Assembly (NCBI RefSeq): GCF_004348985.1
Contig: NZ_SMKW01000005.1
Coordinates: forward strand, 1 to 64,000
Source of the DNA: Saccharopolyspora elongata
GTDB taxonomy: Bacteria; Actinomycetota; Actinomycetes; Mycobacteriales; Pseudonocardiaceae
DNA length: 64,000 nt
Direction of reading: 5' to 3'
The first letter of the stretch is position 1, and each line of letters opens with the position of its first letter. The notes beneath the pieces were generated by a model. That model made no database searches. It was given only the letters and a program-made list of their open reading frames with translations, and was not told the DNA's origin. Below, piece after piece: positions 7,137-16,307 of the stretch. A program made the translations under genes and the position numbers.

Positions 7137-8936
7137 TCAGGAGCTCAGGGCCGCCTGCGCTGCCGCCGCGATCACCTCCTCCTCGTGGTGCGCGGCGAGG
7201 ACCGCGAGGATCTCGCCTGCGCTGTTGTGCTCCGTCGCGGCGATTTCCGCGATCAGCTCGACCTGCGCGGGCCCCGGCTGCCTGCTGAACTCCGCGAGGA
7301 ACAGGTCGACGTCCTCGTCCAGCGCCGCCGCCATGCCGTCCAGGGAGAACAGCAGCTCATCGCCGGGGCGGACCACGTTCTCGGTGCTCGCCGGGCGGGA
7401 CTGCAGCCACATCCGCGCCGCCGGGCCGGCCACCGGATCCTCGGCCAGCTCGCGCACCGCCGACACGCCCTCGGCGCCGGTGTGCTCCAGCAAGCCCAGC
7501 GCCGCCAGGCGGATCGCCGGATCGTCCACGCGCCGGAGCAGCTCCGCCAGCTCCGCGCTGGCCCGCTTCGCACCGCGCTGCTCGACCCACCGCGGGATCA
7601 GGACCTGCTGCACGTCGGCCGGGGTGTCCGCGGCCACCAGCGCCAGCAACTCGGCCGGGTACTGCGCCAGGTCGTCCACAGTGGGCACCTGGAAGCCGAA
7701 GGCGCGCAACGATTCCCGCGCCGCCCACAGGCCCGGTGGCATCAACTCGATCATGGTGCGATCGGGGGCGACGCCTACGGGCACGGCGGCTTCCAGCGCC
7801 TCGATCTCCTCCGGGGCGGTGGTGACGTGGCAGCGGACCGCCAGCATCGCCTCCCACTGGGCGAGCATCCGGCGAACGACGCCGCGCACGGCCTCCCGGT
7901 CGCTCGGTTCTCCCGCGTCCAGGAGATCGCAGGCCATCGACACCACGAGCTCCAGCGGCACCGCGTCGGTCCGCGAGTACAGCACGCTCAGCGCGGCCTG
8001 GACGATCTCCGGCAGTGCGTCCTCGTCCTCGGCTATCCCGTCCAGCTCGGCGTGGAACACGTCGTCGATCAGCACGAAGCACTGCCAGAGCCGGGTCCAC
8101 AGCAGTTCCGGTTCCGCCAGCAGAGGCTCCGCGATCAGCGCGGGCACCAGCAGGTCTCCGGCCGGCCGGACCAGGCCCGCCCGCTCGGCCCACTCCAGCA
8201 GCAGGTCGGCCTCCTCGGCGCCGGACGCCTCGCCGAGGGCGGCGACCAGATCGTCCACATCGGACGGATCGCGGCCGGTGCCGAGCCACTCCAGGACGGC
8301 GCGCATCTTCCGGATGACCGGCGAATTCGCCGCGATGGCCCGGTGCGGCTCCACGTGGACGAGATCGACCGGCGGCAACCAGAGCGCGGGCTCGTCCGGA
8401 GCCTCCTGCGCGTCGCGGCGCTCGATCTCCTCCAGGATCTCGCCGTCGAAGTCGATCTCACCGGCGTCCACCGCGTCGAAGAACTCCGCCGCCGACCCCG
8501 GATCCTCCGGATCGAAGCCGAGTTCGCGCATCGTCGCGTCCCAGAACTTCGCCGCCGCCCACTCGGTCGGCTCCGCCATCGCCGCCAGGTAGTCCGGCAC
8601 GGCCCGCTCCACCGCCCCGTGCAGCTCGGCGAGCGAACCGGGCGAGGTGAGCAGGCCCGCCGCGGCCAGGAAATCCAGCCACTGGTGCAGGAAATCCGGC
8701 ACCAGCGACCACTTCGGCACGAGCAACCGGCGGGGCACCACTTCGACCAGGAATCGCACCAGGTCTTCTTCGGTCCAGCGGGCCAGCAGCCCGTCCCTGG
8801 TGAACTTGTCGTCCAGCAGGCACCCGGCCAACCAGCCGGCGTCGGACTCCGGCCGGCTGCGGGTGAACGCCGCGACCAACTCGCCGCGCGCCGCCTCGAA
8901 CCGGCCGACCTCGCCGTGGATGAAAGCAGTTCGCAT
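7137..8936 (-). CDS. Hypothetical large acidic helical protein
   Basis: A 599-residue protein that I do not recognise. ATG at 8936 follows GAGGAG. It is very rich in Leu, Ala, Glu and Asp and has no signal or membrane segment. The C-terminal third (around residues 470-599) looks like repeated amphipathic helices (for example LAALGLLEHTGAEGVSAV and LAVLAAHHEEEVIAAAAQAA), reminiscent of HEAT/ARM repeats. It stands alone between divergent regions, so context gives no function. Confidence 0.7.
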   Translation of the reverse strand: MRTAFIHGEVGRFEAARGELVAAFTRSRPESDAGWLAGCLLDDKFTRDGLLARWTEEDLVRFLVEVVPRRLLVPKWSLVPDFLHQWLDFLAAAGLLTSPGSLAELHGAVERAVPDYLAAMAEPTEWAAAKFWDATMRELGFDPEDPGSAAEFFDAVDAGEIDFDGEILEEIERRDAQEAPDEPALWLPPVDLVHVEPHRAIAANSPVIRKMRAVLEWLGTGRDPSDVDDLVAALGEASGAEEADLLLEWAERAGLVRPAGDLLVPALIAEPLLAEPELLWTRLWQCFVLIDDVFHAELDGIAEDEDALPEIVQAALSVLYSRTDAVPLELVVSMACDLLDAGEPSDREAVRGVVRRMLAQWEAMLAVRCHVTTAPEEIEALEAAVPVGVAPDRTMIELMPPGLWAARESLRAFGFQVPTVDDLAQYPAELLALVAADTPADVQQVLIPRWVEQRGAKRASAELAELLRRVDDPAIRLAALGLLEHTGAEGVSAVRELAEDPVAGPAARMWLQSRPASTENVVRPGDELLFSLDGMAAALDEDVDLFLAEFSRQPGPAQVELIAEIAATEHNSAGEILAVLAAHHEEEVIAAAAQAALSS

Positions 8937-9254
8937 CACGTGCTCCTCTCGCTCAGGTGTGCGGATCAGGTTAGGTAGCACGCCGAGCGGCGGCGGGGAG
9001 CCAAGCGAGTTGGGTGCGCGTGTCGTGATCCCCTGAACGGGCGGTATCTAGGTATGGCCCTCGGTACATGTCCCGCTTCGGCACCAGGGTCTTTCGGCCC
9101 ATGCTTTCGACACGTCCGGAAACGGACGTACCGCTCGGGAAACCGGTGGTCGAACGGCGATGAGCCGCCGGAGCGACCGAGGCCCACCCGTTCGTTCCGG
9201 CCAGGGTCGACCCCGGATCCCCAGCGGCGTTCCCACACCAGGGAGGAGGTTGCA
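8937..9254. other. Intergenic region, no confident gene
   Basis: About 320 bp between the divergent genes ending at 8936 and starting at 9255/9413. Frames here show no family resemblance. It ends in a very strong GGGAGGAGG ribosome site at 9241-9249 that serves the small frame starting at 9255. Promoters for both sides must lie here, but I could not fix them. Confidence 0.5.
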
Positions 9255-9416
9255 TTGACCGGACAGCAGCTACTTGCCCCAGCTGCCTGTTGTTCGGCCC
9301 TCCCACCGGCGAGGCGGGTGCCACCCGTCCGACTAGGCGGCAACGGAGCCGCCGCACCCACCTCGCCGGTTCACCATCCCCCCGATCTCCCGAAGGCCCG
9401 CGAAAAGTCGAGATGA
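9255..9416 (+). CDS. Possible 53-residue leader peptide
   Basis: TTG at 9255 lies 5 bases after GGGAGGAGG, the best ribosome site in this neighbourhood, and opens a 53-codon frame rich in Pro, Ala and Arg. Its TGA overlaps the ATG of the next gene as ATGA at 9413-9416, which would couple their translation. No family is recognised. The alternative is that the ribosome site is fortuitous. Confidence 0.4.
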   Translation: MTGQQLLAPAACCSALPPARRVPPVRLGGNGAAAPTSPVHHPPDLPKAREKSR

Positions 9417-9820
9417 ACAGTTCTTCCGAATACCGCTCCTACGGTTGGTGGGTCGAGCACGACCCGAACTCCGACCGCACCACACTCATCGTCGGCGGCC
9501 GCATCGGCGCGCTGCGGATGCCCGCCGAATTCGCCGCCCGCGTGCACCAGGTGCTCGCCATCCACCTCCAGGCCGGACCCGTGCTGGTCGACGGCGCCGA
9601 CTGGGTGCTGCTCACCCAGCCCGGCGGCCGCGTCGAACTGCCCGAGGACCTCGACGAGGTCGTCGGAGTGCCGCCCGGCGCCCGCTTGGCCCTGCCGCCG
9701 CTGGACGACCCGAGCTGGATCAGCCCGCCGCGCGCGGACCGCCCGGCGCCGAGCCGGCAGGTCGTCATCTCGGCGGCCCGCCGCGCCCGCGCCCACGCCG
9801 AGCTCGCCATGACGGCCTGA
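9413..9820 (+). CDS. Conserved-looking hypothetical protein
   Basis: A 135-residue protein starting MNSSSEYRSYGWWVEHDP. It has a compact core (RTTLIVGGRIGALRMPAEFAARVHQVL, residues about 22-48, split by no gap) and a basic C-terminus. No family is assigned. The start overlaps the stop of the 53-residue frame upstream; no separate ribosome site is seen, supporting coupled translation. Confidence 0.6.
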   Translation: MNSSSEYRSYGWWVEHDPNSDRTTLIVGGRIGALRMPAEFAARVHQVLAIHLQAGPVLVDGADWVLLTQPGGRVELPEDLDEVVGVPPGARLALPPLDDPSWISPPRADRPAPSRQVVISAARRARAHAELAMTA

Positions 9821-9851
9821 GCTCGGACCGCCATGAGCGGCTGAGCGCGGA

Positions 9852-9987
9852 GTGAACGACGTAATCGCCTCGGTAGGAGAGGTGAACGGCCTGTTCGCCT
9901 CATTCGCCCGGCTTCGGTGGATGCCCGATGGGATGGAGTGAACGGACCGTTCGTCTCGATAGGCGCGGTGAACAGGCCGTTCACTTC
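9852..9987. repeat. Four GTGAAC-NNNN-GTTC repeats
   Basis: Four 20-bp units start at 9852, 9882, 9938 and 9968, so the spacing is 30, 56 and 30 bp. The best unit (9968) is close to the palindrome GTGAACGGCCGTTCAC. The array lies between convergent genes ending at 9820 and 10002. It may be a terminator region or a binding array. Confidence 0.65.
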
Positions 9988-10001
9988 AGCTGCCCCTCGC
10001 G

Positions 10002-12299
10002 TCACGGCTGTTCGGCCACCCAGACCGCGATCTGCGCGCGCGAGGTGGCGCCCAGCTTGGCGAGGATGTGCTCGATGTGGCTGTCCGAGGTCCGCTTCGA
10101 GATCACCAGCTGCTCGGCGATCTGCCGGTTCGACAACCCCTGCGCGACCAGCCGCGCCACCTCGCGCTCCCGCGGCGTCAGCCGCACCGGGTCTTCCTCG
10201 GAAGGCGCGGGCGGGCGCTCGCCGAGCGCGAACATGATCAGTTCGTCCAGCGCGTACTCCGCGCCACGGCTGCGCTCAGCGCGGAGTTCCGCCGTCGGCA
10301 GGGCGTTTCGGATGCGCGCGTCGGCTTCCGCGTGCCAGCCGAGGTGGCGCTCCAGGCCGAACAGGTAGCGGCCCAGCGGCCGCCACAGGTGCGCCACCGC
10401 CGAGCTCAGCCGGGCCGCCCGCGCCACCCGGCCTTGGGCCGCGGATACCCACGCCTCGAGCTCGATCGCCATCAGCATCCCGGGCACGTCGTTGAACAGC
10501 TGCTTGATCTGCAGGCATTCGTGCACGTGCGCCAGCGCGGCCGGGAAGTCGCCCTGCCGCCAGCGGGCCAGCCCGAGCACCAGCTCGGCCCACGAGCGGC
10601 CCCACAGCTCGCCGTGCTCCTCGCAGATCTCCCTGCATTCCTCGCACAGCTCGACGGCTCGCTCGTAGTCGCCGCGGAACACCGCCAGCAGCGCCAGGTT
10701 CGGCAGGCTGAGCAGCGCGACCCCGTCGTGCTGCAGCATCTCCCGCCGTTCCAGCGCTTCGGCCAGCCGGGAGGTCGCCGCCGCGTTCTCGTTGCGCAGC
10801 AGGTCGACCAGCCCGGCGATGTGCGCGGTCAGCACCAGCACCGAGCCGTACTCCGCCCGCCGCGCCGCGTCCCGTGCCTCGGCGAGCAGCGCGCGGGCGG
10901 CTTCGGTGTCTCCCTGCATGGCGCTGACCAGGCCGTTCGTCGTCAGCGCCCGGGTTCGCTGCTGATCCGGCTCGGACACCGCCCGGAGCATTTCGTCCAG
11001 CCAGTACCGGCCTTCCCGCAGCGAACCGCCGGCCGCCCAGAAGAACCGCAGGGCCGCCGCCATCCGCAGGCCCTCGTGCCCCTCGCCGGGCTCGGCGCGG
11101 CAGAAGTCCAGGGCGGCGCGCAGGTTCGACCGGTCCTGCCGCAGCCGGGTCAGCCACTCCACCTGGTGCGGGCCGAGCCATTCCGCGTCGACGTGCTCGG
11201 CGAGCAGTAGGAAGTGGTCGCGGTGCCGCCGCCGCAGCGCGGCCTCCTTCGCGCCGCCGCCGAGCCGCTCGCGCCCGTACTCCTGGATCGTCTTCAGCAG
11301 CCGGTAGCGGGTCCGGGTGGCGGGCTGGTCCTCCTTGACCAGCACGGACTTCTCCACCAGGCCCGCGACTCCGATGAACACGTCCTCGACGGTCACGCCG
11401 TCGCCGACGCAGACCGCCTCCGCCGCGTCCAGCTCGAAACCGCCGGCGAACACCGACAGCCGCGCCCACACGGCCTGCTCGGTCGGCGAGCACAGGTCGA
11501 AGCTCCACTCGATCGCCGCGCGCAGCGAGCGGTGGTGCGGGAGGCCGCTGCGATCGCCCAAGGTCAGCAAGCGGTACCGGTCGCTGAGCCGGTCGAGGAT
11601 CTCCTCCACCGACAGCGACCGCATCCACACCGCGGCCAGCTCGATGGCCAGCGGCAGGCCGTCGAGCTGCCGGCACAGCCGGACCACCAGCGCCTCGTTC
11701 GCCGGGCCGATGGCGAATCCCGGCAGCACCGCGGAGGCCCGGTCGGCGAACAGCTCCAGCACCTCGAAGCCGGTGGCGCGCTGCACCACGTGGCCTTCCC
11801 GGTCCACCCGCGGCATGCCCATCGGCAGCACCGGCCACACCCGCTCCGCGGCGAGCGCCAGCGGAGCGCGGGAGGTGGCGAGGACGCGCACCTCGGGGGC
11901 GGTGGCGAGCAGGTCCCCGACCAGCGGCACGCACTCGTCCAGCAGGTGCTCGCAGCCGTCGAGCAGGATCAGCATCCGCTTGTCGGCGAGCTGATCGGCG
12001 AGCACCGCCTCCGGCGGCAGGTCCGAGGGTTCGAGCCCGAGGCTGGTGACCAGCACCTGGGCGAGGTCGTCGCCGGGCAGGACCTTGCCCAGTTCCACCA
12101 GCCAGATGCCGTCCGGGAAGGCGCGGCGCAGATCGCGCGCGACGCGGATCGCCAGGCGCGACTTGCCGACCCCGGCCACCCCGGTCAGGGTCACCAGCCG
12201 CGAGGCCGAGACCAGCCGCTTCACCTGCGTGATCGCCCCGCGGCGGCCGACGAAGCTCGTCAGGTCGTCGGGAAGTCTGCCCACCCGCCGGGTTGTCAT
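10002..12299 (-). CDS. LuxR-family regulator with NB-ARC-like ATPase
   Basis: A 765-residue regulator. The N-terminus holds an ATPase with Walker A GVAGVGKS (about 40-47) and Walker B MLILLDGCEHLL (about 109-120), followed by the PLAIELAA winged-helix segment of AfsR/NB-ARC-type proteins. The middle is helical and TPR-like. The last 60 residues form a LuxR helix-turn-helix (LTPREREVARLVAQGLSNRQIAEQL, split here as LTPREREVARLV then AQGLSNRQIAEQL). ATG at 12299 begins MTTRRVGRLP; the open frame upstream lacks family similarity. Signal and targets are unknown. Confidence 0.85.
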   Translation of the reverse strand: MTTRRVGRLPDDLTSFVGRRGAITQVKRLVSASRLVTLTGVAGVGKSRLAIRVARDLRRAFPDGIWLVELGKVLPGDDLAQVLVTSLGLEPSDLPPEAVLADQLADKRMLILLDGCEHLLDECVPLVGDLLATAPEVRVLATSRAPLALAAERVWPVLPMGMPRVDREGHVVQRATGFEVLELFADRASAVLPGFAIGPANEALVVRLCRQLDGLPLAIELAAVWMRSLSVEEILDRLSDRYRLLTLGDRSGLPHHRSLRAAIEWSFDLCSPTEQAVWARLSVFAGGFELDAAEAVCVGDGVTVEDVFIGVAGLVEKSVLVKEDQPATRTRYRLLKTIQEYGRERLGGGAKEAALRRRHRDHFLLLAEHVDAEWLGPHQVEWLTRLRQDRSNLRAALDFCRAEPGEGHEGLRMAAALRFFWAAGGSLREGRYWLDEMLRAVSEPDQQRTRALTTNGLVSAMQGDTEAARALLAEARDAARRAEYGSVLVLTAHIAGLVDLLRNENAAATSRLAEALERREMLQHDGVALLSLPNLALLAVFRGDYERAVELCEECREICEEHGELWGRSWAELVLGLARWRQGDFPAALAHVHECLQIKQLFNDVPGMLMAIELEAWVSAAQGRVARAARLSSAVAHLWRPLGRYLFGLERHLGWHAEADARIRNALPTAELRAERSRGAEYALDELIMFALGERPPAPSEEDPVRLTPREREVARLVAQGLSNRQIAEQLVISKRTSDSHIEHILAKLGATSRAQIAVWVAEQP

Positions 12300-12370
12300 G
12301 GCGGCCACCCGTGCTCGCCGAACGCCTTGTCGACACCGAGTGTAGGCCCGGGCTCCCCCGAACGACGGCG

Positions 12371-13234
12371 TCAGAAGTGCAGCACAGCCCAGGTCATGAT
12401 GCCGCCGACCGCGCTGAACAGGCCGCCGAACAGCAGGAACGCGAAGCCGGCCAGCTCCGGCCCGTCGCCGGCCAGCAGGATCCGGTACGGGTCGTGCGGG
12501 TGCTGGCGGACGGTGATCCCGGTGCCCACCGGGATGCGGCGGATCAGCCGCCCGCGCCCGCTGGGCGCCTCCAGCACCTCGCCGGTCGGGGCGGTCCAGC
12601 GGACCACCGCGTGGTGCCGCGTCATGCCCTGCGGGCCGGTGCTGGTGGTTTCGCCGATCACGACGCCGTGGGAGCGCGGGCCGGTCTTGATGCGCAGCGT
12701 GGCGAGGATCCCGGCGACGCCGATGGCCAGCACGCTGCCGCCGACGCACAGGAACGCCGCCCCGAACAGGACGCCGTTGTCCATCAGGTCGTCGGCGGTC
12801 ACGCCTCGCCAGAACGCCCAGAGCGCCGCCAGGCCGACGGCCAGCACGACCGCGCCGATCAGCGCGAAGATCACCGCAGGCCCGCCGTCGTGGCCGGGGA
12901 GGAAGATCTTCGACGGGTCGGCGCGGTCGTAGTGCACCAGGACGCGCCGACCGGGGATGAACGACGTGTGGGTCTTCGAGATCTCCGACTTCGCCCGGTG
13001 GGTCCGGCCGTCCTCGGCGACGAACTCGATCATCGGCGCGTGCTGGTAGCTGCCGCCCGAGCCGTCGTTCGACGACGACCACCTGCTGTCCTGGGCGACC
13101 ACGATCCCGTGCGCCCGGCCGCCGTGGCGGACCAGCCGCCGGTTCCGCCGGACCTGCCGCGCGCCGCCCACCAGGAAGATCGCGCCGAGCACCACCGGCA
13201 CGAGCACGGGCAGCACGCCGAAGTCGAAGTCCAC
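12371..13234 (-). CDS. DUF3592-type membrane protein
   Basis: A 287-residue protein with an N-terminal membrane helix (residues 5-24), two central ones (about 118-140 and 155-182) and a C-terminal one (about 260-285). Two soluble stretches show the DUF3592 pattern (GIVVAQDSRW then VHYDRADPSKIFLPG; GVVIGETTS then VRQHPHDPYRILLAG), so it looks like an internal duplication. DUF3592 proteins have no established activity. It lies 35 bp before the MBL gene end on the same strand. Confidence 0.75.
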   Translation of the reverse strand: MDFDFGVLPVLVPVVLGAIFLVGGARQVRRNRRLVRHGGRAHGIVVAQDSRWSSSNDGSGGSYQHAPMIEFVAEDGRTHRAKSEISKTHTSFIPGRRVLVHYDRADPSKIFLPGHDGGPAVIFALIGAVVLAVGLAALWAFWRGVTADDLMDNGVLFGAAFLCVGGSVLAIGVAGILATLRIKTGPRSHGVVIGETTSTGPQGMTRHHAVVRWTAPTGEVLEAPSGRGRLIRRIPVGTGITVRQHPHDPYRILLAGDGPELAGFAFLLFGGLFSAVGGIMTWAVLHF

Positions 13235-13269
13235 GCCCGATCAGACTCGCGCCGGGCGCCGGCGGTTCC

Positions 13270-14625
13270 TCAGCGGTCGGACACCAGCGGCAGACCGGCC
13301 TGGTGCGCGGCGGTGAACTCCTCGTCGACCAGCACCACCTCGCGGCCCGCGCGCGCCAGCAGCGACGCCGCCGCGGCGGCCCGGTACCCGGCGCTGCAAT
13401 GCACCCACACGACCCCGTCCGGGAGCTCGTGCGTCCGGTCGCGCAGCTCGAAGAGCGGGATGTGCACGGCGTTCTTGAGGTGGCAGGCCCGCCACTCGCG
13501 GCGCATCCGCACGTCCAGCACGACCGTTCCCGGGCCGGCTTCGGCGAGGTCGTCGAACGTCGCGGACGGCAGGTTGCGGACCAGGCTCGGGTCCGCGGCG
13601 AGCTCGTGCGGATGCCCGACCGCCGCCATCGGCCGCTCGATGCCGATGCGCGCCAGCTCGCGTTGCGCGGCGGCGACCTGCTCCGGCGATTCGCCGACCA
13701 GCGTCAGCGGCGCGCCCCGGTCGGCCAGCCAGCCGAGCCAGGTGGCCAGCGGCCCGTCCAGGCCGAGGCTGATCGTGCCCGCCAGGTGCGCGTGCGCGAA
13801 CGCCCGGCGGGACCGCAGGTCCACCACCCAGTCGCCGACGCGCAGCCGCCGGGCCAGCTCCGCCGGTCGCACCCGGGCCGGTTCCCGCAGGTCGACCGGT
13901 TCCGGACCGGCCGCGTTCCGCGCGCCCATCTGCGCGTAGTACGCGGGGAACGCGTCCAGCGCGGACAAGGCGTGGTCGACGAATTCGTCCTCGCCGAGCC
14001 GGAACGCGGCGTTGACCTTCTTCTGCTGGCCGACGGTCGCGGAGCCGCCGGTCACGGCGTCGGCCGAGCAGTAGCTGCCGAAGCCGTGCGTCGGCCATAT
14101 CGCCGCGTCGTCCGGCAGCACCTCGGCGAGCTTGCGCACCGACGCGTGCTGCTGCCGGGCGAGCTCCTCGCTGTGCTGCTGGCCGAGCAGATCGGTGCGC
14201 CCGGTCGAGCCGAACAGCAGCGACCCGCCGGTGAACACCCCGACCACGCCGCCGGGCTCTTCGAGCACGTACGACAGGTGGTGGAAGGTGTGCCCGGGCG
14301 TCGCCAGCACGCGCAGCCGCAGCCCGGGCGACACCGCCACCACGTCTCCTTCGGCCAGCGGGCGCCGCGCGAACGACACCACGTCCGACGCCGACACCCC
14401 GTACTCCGCACCGGTCAGCCGGCACAGATCCAAGCCGCCGGAGAGGTAGTCGTTGTGGATGTGCGTCTCCAGCACGTGGGTGATGCGGGCCCCTCGGCTA
14501 CCGGCGACGGCGAGCATCCGGTCGACGTCGCGCTGCGGATCCACCACGGCCGCCACCGCGCCGTCGGTGACGAGGTAGCTGCGGTCGCCGAGCGATGAGG
14601 TCTCGACGACTTCCACCGCGACCAT
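13270..14625 (-). CDS. MBL-fold persulfide dioxygenase-like protein with rhodanese domains
   Basis: A 451-residue protein. Residues 1-220 are a metallo-beta-lactamase fold with THIHNDY at 54-60 (the ETHE1/CstB-like variant with Tyr after Asp) and TPGHTFHHLSY near 110. Two rhodanese domains follow: the first (about 275-355) has no cysteine in the active loop; the second ends with HCSAGYRA and has the catalytic Cys. Such fusions oxidise persulfides and move sulfane sulfur. It is co-oriented with a cupin gene 15 bp upstream, suggesting a small sulfur-handling operon. Confidence 0.8.
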   Translation of the reverse strand: MVAVEVVETSSLGDRSYLVTDGAVAAVVDPQRDVDRMLAVAGSRGARITHVLETHIHNDYLSGGLDLCRLTGAEYGVSASDVVSFARRPLAEGDVVAVSPGLRLRVLATPGHTFHHLSYVLEEPGGVVGVFTGGSLLFGSTGRTDLLGQQHSEELARQQHASVRKLAEVLPDDAAIWPTHGFGSYCSADAVTGGSATVGQQKKVNAAFRLGEDEFVDHALSALDAFPAYYAQMGARNAAGPEPVDLREPARVRPAELARRLRVGDWVVDLRSRRAFAHAHLAGTISLGLDGPLATWLGWLADRGAPLTLVGESPEQVAAAQRELARIGIERPMAAVGHPHELAADPSLVRNLPSATFDDLAEAGPGTVVLDVRMRREWRACHLKNAVHIPLFELRDRTHELPDGVVWVHCSAGYRAAAAASLLARAGREVVLVDEEFTAAHQAGLPLVSDR

Positions 14626-14640
14626 GACACCACCCGCTGG

Positions 14641-14988
14641 TCAGCCGGACTTCTCGTCGCGGCCGTGGACCTGGGCCGGCGGGTGCGTGGCCTCGACGGC
14701 GGTGAACGTTTCGAGGATCTTGTAGCGGTGCTCGGCGCCCTTCGGGATGATCCACGAGTCGCCCGGCTCGAGCAGCACCGTCTGGCCCTCGCTCTGCAGC
14801 TCCGCGCGGCCGCTGATCACGTATCCGGCCGTCTCGTAGTCGCGGGCCGCCGACTGCTTGTCCACGCCCGGCGGCTCGTCGCGCCACAGCCGCATCGCCA
14901 GGCCGACGCCTTCGGCGAGGTAGTACTGGCCGAGGGCGCCGCGCGGTGAGTGCGCGCCGTCCACCTTGATGATCGTGGTGTCGCTCAT
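14641..14988 (-). CDS. Cupin-domain protein
   Basis: A 115-residue single cupin: the segment GYVISGRAELQSEGQTVLLEPGDSWIIP forms the first motif (given here in part as GYVISGRAEL and EPGDSWIIP) and HRYKILETFTAVEATHP the second. The canonical metal-binding His residues of motif 1 are only partly present. It lies directly upstream of the MBL/rhodanese gene with a 15-bp gap, so both are probably on one transcript. Confidence 0.75.
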   Translation of the reverse strand: MSDTTIIKVDGAHSPRGALGQYYLAEGVGLAMRLWRDEPPGVDKQSAARDYETAGYVISGRAELQSEGQTVLLEPGDSWIIPKGAEHRYKILETFTAVEATHPPAQVHGRDEKSG

Positions 14989-15057
14989 CGGATCCCCCTC
15001 CCGTGCCCGTTTCGCCTCGATTCTCCCGCCGCCGGGGCAGTCGGGCAGCGCGGCGGG

Positions 15058-15432
15058 TCAGCCCCAGATCGCGGCGGCCAGCACCACGCCGAGCACGCCC
15101 GAACCGATCCCGGCGAGCGTCGTGACGACCACGTTGAGCACCGCGAACAGCCGTGCGCCGTCGAGCAGCAGCCGGACGGTTTCGTAGCTGAACGTGCTGA
15201 AGGTGGTCAGCGCGCCGCAGAAGCCGACGCCGATGAAGGCCTGGAGCACCGGGATCGGCACGCCGAAGAGCGCGACGCCGGCGAGGAAGCCGAGGATCAG
15301 CGAGCCGATCGCGTTGACGGTCACCGTGCCCCACGGGAAGCCGGTGTCGTGCCGCGCCTGCACCCAGCGATCGGTGTGGAACCGGAGGCACGCGCCCAGC
15401 GCCCCACCGACCGCGACCAGCACGAACGTCAC
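15058..15432 (-). CDS. crcB: CrcB/FluC fluoride channel subunit
   Basis: A 124-residue, four-helix membrane protein with the CrcB signature [15 protein letters not shown] and the [10 protein letters not shown] helix. GTG at 15432 overlaps the stop of the DUF190 gene as GTGA. FluC proteins form dual-topology dimers that export fluoride; in Gram-positive bacteria two homologous subunits encoded side by side form heterodimers, and the second is at 15770-16213. No fluoride riboswitch was recognised upstream. Confidence 0.9.
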   Translation of the reverse strand: MTFVLVAVGGALGACLRFHTDRWVQARHDTGFPWGTVTVNAIGSLILGFLAGVALFGVPIPVLQAFIGVGFCGALTTFSTFSYETVRLLLDGARLFAVLNVVVTTLAGIGSGVLGVVLAAAIWG

Positions 15433-15770
15433 CGCGGCTCGTTGCCGGCGTAGCGGATCACCTCGACCTCGTCGAGCAGCACCAGGCCGTTGGTGACCAG
15501 TCCGTCGAGCTCCGGCAGGAAGCTCCGCACCCGCTGCTCGTCGTCGACGATCACCACCGCGACCGGCAGGTCCTCGCTCAGCGACAGCAGCCGCGCGGTG
15601 TGGATCGCCGCGGTCGCGCCGAAGCCCTCGACGCCGCGGAACACCGAGGCGCCGGCCAGCCCGGCGTGCCTGGCCCGCAGCACGATCTCGTGGTACAGCG
15701 GTTTGTGCTGGTAGGTGTCGCCTTCGCCGACGATCGCGGTGAGCCGGAACGCCTCGCCCTGCAGCCGCAT
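15429..15770 (-). CDS. DUF190 protein in fluoride-channel cluster
   Basis: A 113-residue protein with the DUF190 pattern: [30 protein letters not shown] and [17 protein letters not shown]190 genes are commonly found with crcB, and the fold resembles PII-like proteins, so a regulatory role in fluoride export has been supposed but is not proven. It overlaps both neighbours by one to four bases. ATG at 15770 is taken; GTG at 15773 is an equal alternative. Confidence 0.88.
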   Translation of the reverse strand: MRLQGEAFRLTAIVGEGDTYQHKPLYHEIVLRARHAGLAGASVFRGVEGFGATAAIHTARLLSLSEDLPVAVVIVDDEQRVRSFLPELDGLVTNGLVLLDEVEVIRYAGNEPR

Positions 15771-16213
15771 CACCGATCACCCCGCCCGAACAGGCGCGCC
15801 ACCGAGCGCGCCGCCAACACCCCGACGAGCACCGCGAGCAGGCAGCTCAGCACGGTCCCGACCAGGTAGGCCAGGGCGAGCGCGGGCTGGTGGTCGAGCA
15901 CGAGGTGCAGCGCGTCGACGACGTAGGTGGAGAACGTGGTGAACCCGCCGAGCACGCCGACGCCGAGGAACGGCCGGACCAGCCGGTGCGCGACGACGAG
16001 CTCGGTGATCACGTGCATCAGCACCCCGATGGCCACGCAGCCGATCACGTTGACCAGCAACGTCGACAACGGCCCCGGCCAGGCCAGGGACGCGCCGTAG
16101 CGCAGCAGCGAGCCCAGCGTGCCGCCGACCGAGACCACCGCGTACACGTCCCACGCGGCCCTGGTCCGGGGCTTGCTCTGCGGCTGCAGCTCAGCCGGGA
16201 ATGCCGAACCCAT
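15770..16213 (-). CDS. crcB: CrcB/FluC fluoride channel subunit
   Basis: A 147-residue protein with four membrane helices, the segments [11 protein letters not shown] and [17 protein letters not shown] of the FluC family and an N-terminal extension of about 20 polar residues. It is the first gene of the crcB-DUF190-crcB operon. ATG at 16213 follows AGGAG by four bases; GTG at 16225 is possible. Confidence 0.88.
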   Translation of the reverse strand: MGSAFPAELQPQSKPRTRAAWDVYAVVSVGGTLGSLLRYGASLAWPGPLSTLLVNVIGCVAIGVLMHVITELVVAHRLVRPFLGVGVLGGFTTFSTYVVDALHLVLDHQPALALAYLVGTVLSCLLAVLVGVLAARSVARLFGRGDR

Positions 16214-16307
16214 CACGCTCCTCACCTGTTCCGGTGCGAAACGCTACCCCGCTCCTCAGCGGGCGTCGCCGTGGCCAGGTGATCACCGTTGGCAGGGTGG
16301 GTGATGG

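Noticed and set aside
9852-9987. A CRISPR array
   Set aside because: Units are degenerate, spacing is not constant, unit and gap are too short, and no cas gene is in the window.
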